A stretch of DNA of 64,000 bases from Enterobacter sp. 10-1 (GCA_002270295.1 NISF01000009.1:1-64000); one strand, 5' to 3'. Numbered from the stretch's first letter, positions 37,884-47,525 are shown. The notes: generated from the sequence alone by a model not told the origin. Numbers and translations: made by a program.

Positions 37884-38253
37884 TTTTATCCTCCTTACCG
37901 GCATCGGTCTTTTCATCACTGAACCCCGTGATGAGGACGTAGATGACAATTGAAACGGCACCAAATCCGGCAGCCGCTGACAGGTTGTACGCGGTAAACA
38001 GCGTGACCAGCATGGCGACGGTAAACTGAGTGCCCAGCGCGCCCAGGAAAAACATCAGCGCCCCGCGTGTCATGGCCAGCATGGCCATCAGCAGCGGAGT
38101 CGCCAGGATAATAATAAATAGCACAACGGATTTTAACATCGGCATCGCGCCGGTGCTCAGCCACGACATCGCACTTAATATGATAAATACCAGGATAAAC
38201 GGATAAAGCACTTTCCCTTTACTGTACTTATTAAAAAGGCCATGTGTTTTCAT
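37873..38253 (-). CDS. Multi-span membrane protein downstream of traN
   Basis: 126 residues with about four hydrophobic spans (YPFILVFIILSAMSW, SVVLFIIILATPLLMAML, GALMFFLGALG, GFGAVSIVIYVLITG) and a short acidic-basic tail. It starts 16 bases after the traN stop. Unknown; possibly accessory to the transfer apparatus. Confidence 0.55.
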   Translation of the reverse strand: MKTHGLFNKYSKGKVLYPFILVFIILSAMSWLSTGAMPMLKSVVLFIIILATPLLMAMLAMTRGALMFFLGALGTQFTVAMLVTLFTAYNLSAAAGFGAVSIVIYVLITGFSDEKTDAGKEDKSDS

Positions 38254-38268
38254 GTTTACTTTCCTTTT

Positions 38269-40224
38269 TTATTTTGATGATGACTGCGTGAGGAGTTCTT
38301 TAATTCGCTGCTTTGTTTTCTCTGTCAGTTCCGCATTATCCGGGATTTTTTGGTTATTGATTAAATCCTCCATGAAGTTTGTAAAGTCCAGCTGATTAAA
38401 GTTAATGCCCTGCAGTTCTGCTATCGTGATCCCCCGGCAGTTCGGGCTGCTGGCGCCCCCGAAACCAATATGCAGCTGTCCATTACGGCCTTGCTCCTGG
38501 ACTATTTGAGCCAGCTTTGAGTCAAACTGGCAGTAGCTGCGTTTTTTCTCCAGGCAGATCCCCAGCACCTTTTTCGAGCAGAACTCACCAATACTGACCG
38601 TCAGCTTGTTGGTTTTCGCTTTGGCCAGCGCCTTCTCTTCGCTGCTGCAGCGTGCCAGGCCCACATCCTGGCCCCATCCGCTGTCCTTGCAGCAGTTGCT
38701 GAAGCCTGCAGCAAACTTCTTACAGAATTTAGCCTTGCCGGTGAATGCCCTGACGTCCACCCCGTTCAGCTCCGCAACATCTTTACCCGCGGCGGCCAGC
38801 GCCGCGAGCTCCGAAACCGCCTGTCCAAAGCCGTTGTTCGTGCCGCTGACCGCTTTATCACACTCGCCATCGAGGCAGAACACATCCCCGCCGCAGATCA
38901 TCTGCTTACCGCTGGTCCGGGTTTCACAGGAATAGGTCGCATACTCGTGCAAACAGGTCCCGTCTTCCGCGCTGAATGCACACTGGCGTGATGAGAGCGT
39001 GCAGGCTGCATTACTCATCAGGTTTTCACAGGAGCCGTTATCCGCCGGCTGAGTCAGCCAGGTGTCTTTGTATTTCCAGCATGCTTCTGTGAAGGAATAC
39101 GCCTTCCCGCCCAGGTTGAGGGTTTTCGTCCCGCCCGGGCTGATACATTCTTCGCCTGTTTTCATGCCCTCGTCCTTGCTGAACGGACAGCTTTCAACCC
39201 AGACCACCTCTGGTGCAAATACGGTTTCCGTCTCTTCCATGACCAGTATGACCGTCACCTGAATGGATTTAACATTCATTGATGGTTGGGTTTTCGACGT
39301 TTTCGTTACCGCAAAGGTCTGCCCTGCAACAACGTTCCGGTCCATGCTGAAAGACTGGTGAATTTTCCCGGTACCATCGTAGTAATGGTAACTACAGTGT
39401 GTGTTCTGACCACCGGAACATATCGACATCGTATTAGGCCAGGTCATCACATCGACAGGGAATGTTTTATCAAAGAGGCTGATTTTTTCACTGACTGCAA
39501 GCTTGCAGCTATCTCTGACCTTTCCTTCGTTGTCACACTCATCAATCCAGGGAACGGGAAGGGGTTCACCATCAACGGATACACTTAACAGGCGCCCTGT
39601 CGACGGGATCGTCATCGTCCCGCCCCATCGGGTGCTGTTCCGGGTGAAAGACAGCGGGACGGCCTGCTGGTATGTACGATTGACCTTTTGCGTCGTGGCG
39701 TTGTCTTTCAGCGTCGCCTCCCGCGTGCAGAAGTTCTCCACCTGCAAATCCCGCTCGCACGTATGGTTCGTGAACTCGCTACGATTAACCACCTGTGCCG
39801 TACAGGCCTGACCGGTATTCCCCACAATCGAATCCGCTCTGGACTCGGTCTCTTTCGCCGCCTGAATGAATGGCGCGTCGGCCGAAATACTGTCCGGGGG
39901 ACGGTTAGTAAACGACTCCGTGATGCTGTTCCCCACATCACTGCTGGCCCATTCCGCTGCGGAATCGCTTTTCAGGTTACTGTCACCGCTGGCGGAGACG
40001 CCGCCGTAATATTTCGTCTGCGCCGGTTTGCTGGTATACCCTGGCAGCGTGTCAGCCCCGTTGAAATTCTTCAGCGCGTCAGTCCCGCTTCCCTGTATCT
40101 GTTTTGCATAATCAGCGCCCGCTTTGTAATCGGACGTGCTGTCAGCACAGGCAGGAACCGTAAACCAGATAAATGTCCCGAGCACGAACATATGGAGCAT
40201 CAGGATCAGGGGAAGTGATTTCAT
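38269..40224 (-). CDS. traN: TraN mating-pair stabilisation outer-membrane protein
   Basis: 651 residues from an ATG with GGAGG six bases upstream that overlaps the trbC stop. Signal peptide, then a large Cys-rich surface protein (more than 20 Cys). TraN binds an outer-membrane receptor of the recipient and sets host preference; F TraN has 602 residues, so the surface part here is longer. Which receptor class it belongs to cannot be told without alignment. Confidence 0.93.
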   Translation of the reverse strand: MKSLPLILMLHMFVLGTFIWFTVPACADSTSDYKAGADYAKQIQGSGTDALKNFNGADTLPGYTSKPAQTKYYGGVSASGDSNLKSDSAAEWASSDVGNSITESFTNRPPDSISADAPFIQAAKETESRADSIVGNTGQACTAQVVNRSEFTNHTCERDLQVENFCTREATLKDNATTQKVNRTYQQAVPLSFTRNSTRWGGTMTIPSTGRLLSVSVDGEPLPVPWIDECDNEGKVRDSCKLAVSEKISLFDKTFPVDVMTWPNTMSICSGGQNTHCSYHYYDGTGKIHQSFSMDRNVVAGQTFAVTKTSKTQPSMNVKSIQVTVILVMEETETVFAPEVVWVESCPFSKDEGMKTGEECISPGGTKTLNLGGKAYSFTEACWKYKDTWLTQPADNGSCENLMSNAACTLSSRQCAFSAEDGTCLHEYATYSCETRTSGKQMICGGDVFCLDGECDKAVSGTNNGFGQAVSELAALAAAGKDVAELNGVDVRAFTGKAKFCKKFAAGFSNCCKDSGWGQDVGLARCSSEEKALAKAKTNKLTVSIGEFCSKKVLGICLEKKRSYCQFDSKLAQIVQEQGRNGQLHIGFGGASSPNCRGITIAELQGINFNQLDFTNFMEDLINNQKIPDNAELTEKTKQRIKELLTQSSSK

Positions 40225-40853
40225 CAGGCACCTCCCAGCAGTTTTCGGGCAGTCTCTGCACAATCCCCTTTCTCAACCACCTTTTCCAGGGCCTGCTTCA
40301 GGCGAATATTGCCCTGTATGACGTCAAAACCGGCTTTGCAGCGCACAACCAGCGCGGGAACACTGCGGATGTTGTACTGTGAATAGAGCGTCGGGTCGAT
40401 TTGCACCCCTTCGGTGATCCCCGCTTTAACCAATCCCATCACCGCATCAGTGGTGGCTTTCATATCGTTATTGACGAGCCCCCGGAGCGTGGCGGGAATA
40501 CCGTAGCGGTGGGTTTCATGCAGCATCCGTTTTAACCCCTCGTCCGGTATTGAGAAGGAGATGAAATACACGGCACCTTCCGCCGGCTTATCCCGGGTCA
40601 ACTCCCGCTGCTGACTGGCCAGATTATCGATGAACTGTTGATCTGAACGGGTAAGGGGGTTACGGCTGATTTGTGCTTCAAGATCCTGCTGCAACGCCTT
40701 ATCCGGATGCCGGCGCAACTGCTCGCTGAAATCCTCCTGCTGCTTAAGCCACTGACGATCCGCCGCCATCGGGTCTGACGAAACTGCGCCCTCTGCCGCG
40801 GTGACGGTACGGGTCAGTAACAGCATCACCGTCAGTATGTTCAGTAATTTCAC
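40224..40853 (-). CDS. trbC: TrbC pilus assembly protein
   Basis: 209 residues from a GTG with AAGGAG six bases upstream (F TrbC: 212). Signal peptide, a Gln/Glu-rich N-terminal helix region, and a thioredoxin-like C-terminal domain of the TrbC_Ftype family (YFISFSIPDEGLKRML, IRSVPALVVRCKAGF). Periplasmic, works with TraW. Confidence 0.92.
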   Translation of the reverse strand: MKLLNILTVMLLLTRTVTAAEGAVSSDPMAADRQWLKQQEDFSEQLRRHPDKALQQDLEAQISRNPLTRSDQQFIDNLASQQRELTRDKPAEGAVYFISFSIPDEGLKRMLHETHRYGIPATLRGLVNNDMKATTDAVMGLVKAGITEGVQIDPTLYSQYNIRSVPALVVRCKAGFDVIQGNIRLKQALEKVVEKGDCAETARKLLGGA

Positions 40854-40865
40854 AGTAGACTCCTT

Positions 40866-41855
40866 TCAGTAGACACAGTTACGTTTTCGCCACATCAGAT
40901 AGCCGAAGTTCTTTCGGGTTACTGGCGGGTTTTTCCCGACCTCCCAGCGCGTGACCGTTCGCCCCAGGGGATGGCACTGCGCGCTGTCGGGGTACATATT
41001 CACCATCTGGTACCGCCAGCGCTCCTTGGGAATAATCGGTGACGGGTATTCGTAACAGACCGCGACATCGGCCCCGACGGTCTCCAGGATCTGTCCCTGC
41101 CGGTGGAGCTTGTAGGCCATGCGTTCACTCAGCAGCAGCGATGACTGCAGCGGGCTGGATTCGTTGCTGACCCACCCGCTGAAGGGATACATCGAGCCCT
41201 GAGAGCCTGCACACCAGAAGAGGATGTCCAGCGGCTTGTTGAATGCGCTGGCAATGGCATCAGCGGCACAGGCGCCCTGGGCAATCGGGTTCGCAAACAA
41301 AACGGCCTCGGGGTTCAGAATGGTGGTCAGGCTGCTGTCCACCCAGGTCGGGTCAATTTCAGAGAGGTAGGCGATATCCATATCTCCGCCCTGCAGGCAA
41401 CCCGCCGACGTGATAATGCTGAGCCAGCTGGTCAGCGGATATTTGTACCAGTGCACGTGATAGAAGGCCCCGTTGACCTGCTTATCATCCTTTTTCGCGG
41501 TCCCCATCCCGGTTTTTCCCAGGTTGAGGCTAAACCCGCCCATATTCACCATGCACCCCGGAGAGCGGCTGACATCCGTCAGGGCCATCGGCTCCCAGTA
41601 ACCTATCGCCATCCCAATACGGTAAAAAATCGGTGGCGGCATGGGGCACGTTTGAACAGGGCTGGCCGGATTAACCGTGTCCGGGCCGCCACCGGCCGCC
41701 ACAGAGGCACTCCCGATGGACATCGGGAAAATGCACTGCCAGCACACATCGGAAATCGGGTTAACAAAGCGCCCCTCGCAGGACGGGTCGGCAAGGGCAT
41801 TCAGACTTTGCCCCCACAACAGCACAGTGGTGAAGAAAAGCAGTAAAGGTTTCAC
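40866..41855 (-). CDS. traU: TraU pilus assembly and DNA transfer protein
   Basis: 329 residues from a GTG with AAGGA seven bases upstream. Signal peptide and the conserved Cys-rich TraU blocks (GRFVNPISDVCWQCIFPMSI, LFWCAGSQGSMYPFSG). In F, TraU is needed more for DNA transfer than for piliation. Confidence 0.94.
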   Translation of the reverse strand: MKPLLLFFTTVLLWGQSLNALADPSCEGRFVNPISDVCWQCIFPMSIGSASVAAGGGPDTVNPASPVQTCPMPPPIFYRIGMAIGYWEPMALTDVSRSPGCMVNMGGFSLNLGKTGMGTAKKDDKQVNGAFYHVHWYKYPLTSWLSIITSAGCLQGGDMDIAYLSEIDPTWVDSSLTTILNPEAVLFANPIAQGACAADAIASAFNKPLDILFWCAGSQGSMYPFSGWVSNESSPLQSSLLLSERMAYKLHRQGQILETVGADVAVCYEYPSPIIPKERWRYQMVNMYPDSAQCHPLGRTVTRWEVGKNPPVTRKNFGYLMWRKRNCVY

Positions 41856-41865
41856 GGCAACATCC

Positions 41866-42495
41866 TTATTGATGAGCGGGGAATGTCTCGATGTTCAGCC
41901 GCTCACCAGAGGGCGCCGGGGTAATGCGCGCCGGCACCCTGGTCAGGCCGAACCGTTTTGAAAGCACACCGTTCTGGTCAAAATAAATTCGGGCATCGAG
42001 CGCCACTGACGTATCCGGTACGCTCCCTTTCACCAGAATAATTTTGCTTATCAGGGTGTCGGGGACCTGCCGTTTCATCCAGGCGACCTGGTCCGGATCG
42101 TCACCGTCGATAAAGTACAGCGTCTGCATAAAGGGGACCGTTTTCAGCGGATTCAGAACGTCGCCTTTGCGCGCGAACACCCGCCCGTTGTGATCTTTCA
42201 GGTCCTCAGTCAGCCGGATACTGGGGTCGAACCAGCGCTGTTCATACTTATCCGCTTTCCCTACTCCCTCAACCGGCGCCGGTCGCTGGCTGTTCTCAAT
42301 CACGCGTCCTTTGAAAGCTTCCATTTCCTGCCCCCATTTCCCCGACTTCTGTAGCGCCTCGAGACGCTGAGTAATGAGCGTCAGCATGTCCTGCTCCTGA
42401 ACCGGCCATAGATCACCCCAGGTTCCCAGGTCAGCAGCCGGCACGCCCGGGGAAATCAGGCAAAACGCCAGCACGGCAATACCGGTGCGTTTCAT
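41866..42495 (-). CDS. traW: TraW pilus assembly protein
   Basis: 209 residues with a signal peptide (MKRTGIAVLAFCL..PAADLG) and the TraW family core (LGTWGDLWPVQEQDML, RWFDPSIRL, LTRVPARITP). Periplasmic partner of TrbC. Overlaps trbI by four bases. Confidence 0.92.
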   Translation of the reverse strand: MKRTGIAVLAFCLISPGVPAADLGTWGDLWPVQEQDMLTLITQRLEALQKSGKWGQEMEAFKGRVIENSQRPAPVEGVGKADKYEQRWFDPSIRLTEDLKDHNGRVFARKGDVLNPLKTVPFMQTLYFIDGDDPDQVAWMKRQVPDTLISKIILVKGSVPDTSVALDARIYFDQNGVLSKRFGLTRVPARITPAPSGERLNIETFPAHQ

Positions 42496-42881
42496 TCCCG
42501 CGCCCCCTTCATTCGGGTGGCAATGTCGGTCTGGATTTTACGGGTGACATCGGGTGCGCCCTGAACCACGGCCGGTGAAACCAGGATCAGGACATGATTC
42601 GTTTTCTGATAGTCGGCCAGGCTCTGCTCCAGCGCATCGTTAAAGCGGTCTGAGAGCGCTTTTGACTGCGCCTCTGACAGCGGCTTCTGGCTGACGCTGT
42701 CCATAAAACTGTCCAGCGTCTTCTTCATATCGAAGGCCACCACCCGTGGCGCGGTATGTGCCAGCACCAGACGCGTGATAAAGACGTTGGTCGCCAGAAT
42801 GGTGCCCATGAGGGCGATAACGGTCAGACTCCGTCGTAAAGTGAAGAATGTCGTTCTTTGCTGCTCAGAGTTGTTGTCCAT
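42492..42881 (-). CDS. trbI: TrbI inner-membrane protein
   Basis: 129 residues. A short cytoplasmic head, one span (SLTVIALMGTILATNVFIT) and a periplasmic helical domain, as in F TrbI (128 residues), which affects pilus retraction. One-base overlap with the traC end. Confidence 0.9.
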   Translation of the reverse strand: MDNNSEQQRTTFFTLRRSLTVIALMGTILATNVFITRLVLAHTAPRVVAFDMKKTLDSFMDSVSQKPLSEAQSKALSDRFNDALEQSLADYQKTNHVLILVSPAVVQGAPDVTRKIQTDIATRMKGARE

Positions 42882-45520
42882 CAGGCTACGTTCCTTATGT
42901 TGTCATGGGCAATGCGGGCTTCCAGGTCAGACATTTCTGCCGGGAAATTCCGGCTGGCCAGCTCGTACACCGCGTCGTGAATGTCCGTTCCCTGCTTTTT
43001 GCGACCTTTGATGTACTCGAAATCGGCCCCGCTTGAGGAGTACATTGCGCGGCTGAGGGGATCGACGAACAGACGATGCCAGGATGTATGTGCCTCCACC
43101 TGCAGCATGAAGGAGCTGAACCACTGGTCTTTGGCTGACCCAAAGCTGTTAATCATGTCCCGCTGCATTTGCGTAAACTGATCCGGGTAGAGCTGGTTAT
43201 ATTTGGCAAACTCTTTGGCAGACTGCTTAAGGATGACTTTGTATGAGGAGTTACCCCAGGCCGCCCGGGCCGCACTGGATGCGGTGGGTGAGTCGAAATC
43301 CACAATATTTTGCGTGATGGTGATATATGACCCCAGGTGGCGGCGCGCGGTACGGTAACCCTTCTCAATAAAGGTGCCGACTTTTTCGTTTTTGAAGTCC
43401 AGCAGCCGCCAGCCCTCGTCAATGACGTTCAGTTTCTTCAGGCTTCGGGGGGACTGATACATCCGGTTTTCAATGTAGATAATGAGCGAGAACATGACCG
43501 CGACCAGCAGGGAAGGCCGCGATTCAAGACCGCCCAGCTCGAGGACCACCATCCGGGCATCATCGTGCAATGACGGTTCATCGGAGTTGAAGTAATCGCC
43601 GTAGATACCATTCACCGTGTACTGGTCGAGCAGAATAATCATCTCGTCCAGGCGGCTGCGAATGGTCGGTGACTCGGCGTACTCCTGACTCTCTTTCGCG
43701 GTTTTGAGAAAATCGACCACATCATCGATACGGGCCTTATTACGCTTGCTCAGCCAGGCCGCCTGCACCGCCTGCAGCAGCAGACCTTCATGCACCTCAT
43801 CCAGGTTGCCGTTCGGGCTCGCCATCACCGACATCTGGTCGCGGATACGCTCAGCCGACAGGTCAAAATTGGCGTCATCAAGAATGTTGGCAAACGGGTT
43901 GAATTTCAGTGAGTCACCGTCGAGGTAAACCCCGCCCATGTTCTCGCATAAGGACTTATAGCCGTCGCCCATGTCGAATACCCAGGCAAAACCGCCAGAG
44001 TCCAGCACGCTGCGGATCAGTGGCTGAATAAGGCCGGTTTTACCCGCCCCGGAGGTCCCGCAGACCGCCATATTGAAGTTGGTGTTGTTCATCCCCTCAT
44101 AGAACAGGTCGATGAACGCCAGCTGGTTGCGATAGGTGGGCGCCAGTAATCCGGCAGGCGCTAACGGACTGTCGGCAACAACCGGCAGCAGGTTGGCCAC
44201 ATTGAAGGTTTCTGCCCGCTTGACGACGCCTGCAGCCTGAAGCTCTTTGAAAAGCCCCTCACCGGATTTAAACGGCAGCATGGCCAGATAATTTCGCAGA
44301 TGGTGGTAACGTGCGGGCAGCAGCTCAAAGCCGCCTTTACGATAGCTGTTGAGGATCTGCTGCTCGGTCGCCAGAGAGGCTTCGGCGTTATCGTCGGTGT
44401 AGGCCGTGATATTAAAGAAGTAACTCACCAGAGAGGACTGATTGGTAGCCAGCCGCTGGCGGATGTCCCCCCACTCCTGAACCTCTTTTTCCACTGACGG
44501 GAAGTATTTCGCATAAGAGGTTTTGCTTTTTTTCTCCAGATCGAGGTACTTCAGGTTGGCCTCGTTCTGGGTCTTCACCTGGTCCTCCACCATTAACGTC
44601 AGCGTGATGACAAACGGGCAGGAGATGGAGAGCTCCGGGTTCAACAGGTTGGCGTAGTTGTCCGCACTGGTCCAGAGGAAGGCGATTTCCGGATCGCGGG
44701 CCAGATGATAATTGGTAACACGGGTGACTTTCTCTTTACCGTTCCGGTCCAGCAGACCAATCTTCAGGTGGTTTGCAGTGACCTGCATATCAAAACTGTC
44801 ATCCACACACTGATAATTCAGGTCCTGGTACGGGTCCAGTTTGTAAGGCTTACGGTACATTTCACCCGGATCAGGGTTCACCTGTTCACGCACGATATCG
44901 ACCAGGCCCTGGGCATCCAGTATCCGCGTTGGAATTTGCGCACCCTGCAGGGAAGCCCGGATGATTTTTACCTGGTTCTCCAGCTCGACGATCTGTGCTT
45001 TCGAATGTTTCTTTCGGGGTACACAGCAGGAGATAAAGACACGGTAGTTACGCAGAGTCAGGGGTAAATCCATCCCCGGAGGCAGGGAGAACTGTGTTTC
45101 AGCCGCCCGAAGATAATAGGCGCGGGTAATGGCATTAAACTTTTTGGCCTCTTTACCGCTCCAGCTGAACTCCCGTAACCCATACTCAATATCGTCCCCG
45201 ACCAGCTTGCTCGAGATAAGATTAATGGTCACCGGAACACCGCGGGGAATTTTGGTTCTCAGCAGGTTTTCCAGCGAGGCCACGATATGTGCGTTAGCGC
45301 CCGGTAAAGGTCGGGCCTCAAACATAAAACCGACGGTTTTGGCATTAATAAACAGTCCGGTCGCAGAGTCATAATCCTTATAGGGCAAAACCCGGCTGAA
45401 CTGTGGGAAATTCATGCTGCCCAGCATGTCGTTGGCTTTGGCAGATTCGTCGGGCAATTTAAACGCAGACACCAGCGAATTCACGGCCTGAGCAACGGTA
45501 TCCATCAGGTTATTACTCAT
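42881..45520 (-). CDS. traC: TraC secretion ATPase (VirB4-type)
   Basis: 879 residues, like F (875). Walker A CGTSGAGKTGLI near residue 485 and Walker B region LNVIDEGWRLL. Cytoplasmic, membrane-associated ATPase that powers pilus assembly. Confidence 0.95.
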   Translation of the reverse strand: MSNNLMDTVAQAVNSLVSAFKLPDESAKANDMLGSMNFPQFSRVLPYKDYDSATGLFINAKTVGFMFEARPLPGANAHIVASLENLLRTKIPRGVPVTINLISSKLVGDDIEYGLREFSWSGKEAKKFNAITRAYYLRAAETQFSLPPGMDLPLTLRNYRVFISCCVPRKKHSKAQIVELENQVKIIRASLQGAQIPTRILDAQGLVDIVREQVNPDPGEMYRKPYKLDPYQDLNYQCVDDSFDMQVTANHLKIGLLDRNGKEKVTRVTNYHLARDPEIAFLWTSADNYANLLNPELSISCPFVITLTLMVEDQVKTQNEANLKYLDLEKKSKTSYAKYFPSVEKEVQEWGDIRQRLATNQSSLVSYFFNITAYTDDNAEASLATEQQILNSYRKGGFELLPARYHHLRNYLAMLPFKSGEGLFKELQAAGVVKRAETFNVANLLPVVADSPLAPAGLLAPTYRNQLAFIDLFYEGMNNTNFNMAVCGTSGAGKTGLIQPLIRSVLDSGGFAWVFDMGDGYKSLCENMGGVYLDGDSLKFNPFANILDDANFDLSAERIRDQMSVMASPNGNLDEVHEGLLLQAVQAAWLSKRNKARIDDVVDFLKTAKESQEYAESPTIRSRLDEMIILLDQYTVNGIYGDYFNSDEPSLHDDARMVVLELGGLESRPSLLVAVMFSLIIYIENRMYQSPRSLKKLNVIDEGWRLLDFKNEKVGTFIEKGYRTARRHLGSYITITQNIVDFDSPTASSAARAAWGNSSYKVILKQSAKEFAKYNQLYPDQFTQMQRDMINSFGSAKDQWFSSFMLQVEAHTSWHRLFVDPLSRAMYSSSGADFEYIKGRKKQGTDIHDAVYELASRNFPAEMSDLEARIAHDNIRNVA

Positions 45521-45604
45521 GCGAGCGTTCCTTAATGAGGGTGTTAATTAACCATCTAAAGTAGAAAACAGATTATCGTGAAAATATCAGCATTAACGGT
45601 TTAA

Positions 45605-45985
45605 TCACCGCAGGAGAAGGTAAGCAGGCATAAAAAACAGCAATAACATGGAGGCCCCCAGTTGCCAGAAGAAAATAACGTCCCACAAAAGCGCCCCCTT
45701 CCATAAACAGATAAGAAGCGTAAGAACTAACGCAGCCACATGAAAACCAACAATAGACCAAAAGAGTACTGCTGAGATTTCACTACCACTGTCTTTAATT
45801 CGTAAACAAGCAAGATAGAACACCAGTAAGCCACAGATAATAAACACACCGTCATGACGAATGCTCTGAATGAAATCAGGCGTGTACTCTCCCGCCAGTC
45901 CGTTATAAGTAAACCTGACTACCAGATAAACAAGCCAGTAGATAACAGGGACAAACAAAGACCCGTATTTTGTAACAAACCCCAT
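45605..45985 (-). CDS. Multi-span membrane protein upstream of traC
   Basis: 126 residues from an ATG with GGGG eight bases upstream (ATG at 46,003 is an alternative). About four spans (LFVPVIYWLVYLVVRF, FIICGLLVFYLACL, VLFWSIVGFHVAALVLTLLI, LGASMLLLFFMPAYLLL). Last of a run of small genes between traV and traC. No family recognised. Confidence 0.55.
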   Translation of the reverse strand: MGFVTKYGSLFVPVIYWLVYLVVRFTYNGLAGEYTPDFIQSIRHDGVFIICGLLVFYLACLRIKDSGSEISAVLFWSIVGFHVAALVLTLLICLWKGALLWDVIFFWQLGASMLLLFFMPAYLLLR

Positions 45986-45999
45986 TGTCATCACCCCTT

Positions 46000-46311
46000 T
46001 CATTTATTTATACCGTTGAGAGTTTTTAGTTGTTTTTCGTGCAGATTAATTTCCTCGTCCCTCTCCGTACATTCTGATGCGAGGTTGCGTGCATCACGGA
46101 TTGTCAGAGGTTTACTGTTGGAGCGGTCCGACGGGGTCAGCGCGTTAAGGAATTCTTCGGCTGCACAGGGCGTTTCCCTCGAAATCATTAACAGTTCATC
46201 ATCTGTTGCTATATGGTCCGGCGGCATAATATATTTATTAAAGATTCCACCACCCACGATGGTTAAAACCAACACTAAAATAGCAAGTACAAATAAATCA
46301 ATCTTATCCAT
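46000..46311 (-). CDS. Small membrane-anchored protein with SRETPCA motif
   Basis: 103 residues: an N-terminal span (IDLFVLAILVLVLTIVGGG) and a soluble helical domain with MISRETPCAAEEFLNAL. The same motif occurs in the neighbouring frameshifted gene (ISQETPCAKEAFKQAL), so the two are paralogues that arose by local duplication. Unknown function. Confidence 0.55.
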   Translation of the reverse strand: MDKIDLFVLAILVLVLTIVGGGIFNKYIMPPDHIATDDELLMISRETPCAAEEFLNALTPSDRSNSKPLTIRDARNLASECTERDEEINLHEKQLKTLNGINK

Positions 46312-46364
46312 TTTGTTTTACCTTCATACAACGCCACTAGTCATTGCAAGCAAACCTGGTGACC

Positions 46365-46578
46365 TTAAAGGTCCGGATTGTTCTTCCAGGCATCAGGTTT
46401 TAAAGCCTGTTTAAACGCTTCTTTTGCGCAGGGGGTTTCTTGTGAAATAGCGGTCAGTTGCTCAGGAGTTGCAGGTAATCCTTCAAGGTAATCACTGCAA
46501 CAAAAATAAAAAAAACACCGCAACCGGGATACCACAAAATACAAATAAAAGGGTGAGCTTTAAAAACATTACCTTCAT
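46365..46578 (-). pseudogene. Paralogue of the 46,000 gene, frameshifted at a T8 tract
   Basis: Starts at 46,578, overlapping the upstream stop (ATGA), with an N-terminal span (MFLKLTLLFVFCGIPVAVFF). At eight consecutive T on the coding strand the frame breaks; with seven T it continues as DYLEGLPATPEQLTAISQET then PCAKEAFKQALKPDAWK to a TAA at 46,365-46,367. The clean gene structure suggests a recent mutation, slippage, or a sequencing error in the homopolymer. Confidence 0.55.
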
Positions 46579-46979
46579 CTATTTTTAGCCTGATACAATT
46601 TCCACTGGCGGATATACTTATCATACTGAAGCACCGGTGCATTAATGATGACACCGGCGCATTCCAGTTTATTCACTGGTTCGGTAAACGTGCCTGTCGG
46701 GATGTTCACCTCCAGGAGCTTGCAGTCATTCTTCCAGTGTCTCCCGGCTTCGAGCTCATCCATCGTGAATGCCCCTCTGGTAAAGACGACAACCGTGACA
46801 AACGCAGCCAACGTTATAAGCACACTAAAGATAAATGTATTACCTCTGTTGACTCGCAGATTAATTTTTTTAGGGATGATAAACATGGCCAGTGCCACGA
46901 TAAACCCGGCAAAGATAAGAAATAAGCATACACCATTTAGCCAGGCAATATTAACACCGTCGATATAGTAAGCAGTCAT
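46575..46979 (-). CDS. Two-span membrane protein, TrbG/TraR position
   Basis: 134 residues with two spans (LNGVCLFLIFAGFIVALAMF and FIFSVLITLAAFVTVVVF) and a periplasmic tail with two Cys (NDCKLLEVNIPTG, NKLECAGVIINAP). The tail is repeated in the truncated gene at 47,225-47,400. No family recognised. Start and stop overlap both neighbours by four bases. Confidence 0.55.
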   Translation of the reverse strand: MTAYYIDGVNIAWLNGVCLFLIFAGFIVALAMFIIPKKINLRVNRGNTFIFSVLITLAAFVTVVVFTRGAFTMDELEAGRHWKNDCKLLEVNIPTGTFTEPVNKLECAGVIINAPVLQYDKYIRQWKLYQAKNR

Positions 46980-47218
46980 TTCCCACCCCGGTGTATAGAG
47001 TCCATCGCATCGTTCAAAGACTCACTGGTTTTGATTTCAATGCAGTACCAGAGTCTGATGCAAATAAAATGATATTCTTTCACTATCGTCTCAATCGAGA
47101 TTATTGAAATTGCATGACTTCCAATCCATTCATTCATATCAGCAGTGGCTTGCGTTTCATCACGAGAGATAAAGAATGAACTCTCTTTACCGCCAGGAAA
47201 GTCTATAAAGTTAATCAT
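46976..47218 (-). CDS. Hypothetical 80-residue protein
   Basis: Soluble small protein (MINFIDFPGGKESSFFISRD). The second half could bind nucleotide-metal or protein partners, but nothing is recognisable. It overlaps the next start by four bases, so it is translated in the operon. Confidence 0.45.
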   Translation of the reverse strand: MINFIDFPGGKESSFFISRDETQATADMNEWIGSHAISIISIETIVKEYHFICIRLWYCIEIKTSESLNDAMDSIHRGGK

Positions 47219-47224
47219 CCTGTA

Positions 47225-47400
47225 TCACTCCTGATTTTTGGATTTGTCATAAGCAGATATGGCCATGTCGTACCTGTCCGTCGCGACATTAACAACAATA
47301 TCTGAACAATCCAGTCGGTTAATGTTACTGGTTAAAAAGCCGGTAGGAATATCAACCTCCTTCAGGGTGCAGTCAGGCAACAAAAGAAGTTTAAAACGTT
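47225..47400 (-). pseudogene. Truncated paralogue of the 46,575 gene
   Basis: In one frame, ending at TGA 47,225-47,227, the coding strand gives CTLKEVDIPTGFLTSNINRL then DCSDIVVNVATDRYDMAI. This matches the C-terminal domain of the 46,575 protein (CKLLEVNIPTGTFTEPVNKL, ECAGVIINAPVLQYDKYI). The membrane half is missing upstream. It shows that the interval has grown by duplication and decay. Confidence 0.5.
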
Positions 47401-47525
47401 ATCATTACCCATAATGCTCTCCAGAAGAAAAAACACGCTACCGCCCATCCCTTTCAACGCACAGGGCACTCGTTTTAAATCCGGTATTAATTCAGTATTC
47501 ACAGCGCCATTAACGGCGCTGCTAA

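Noticed and set aside
46454..46654. 66-codon frame overlapping the gene at 46,365-46,578
   Set aside because: It is a different-frame reading through the same T8 tract; the paralogue comparison supports another frame downstream of the tract.
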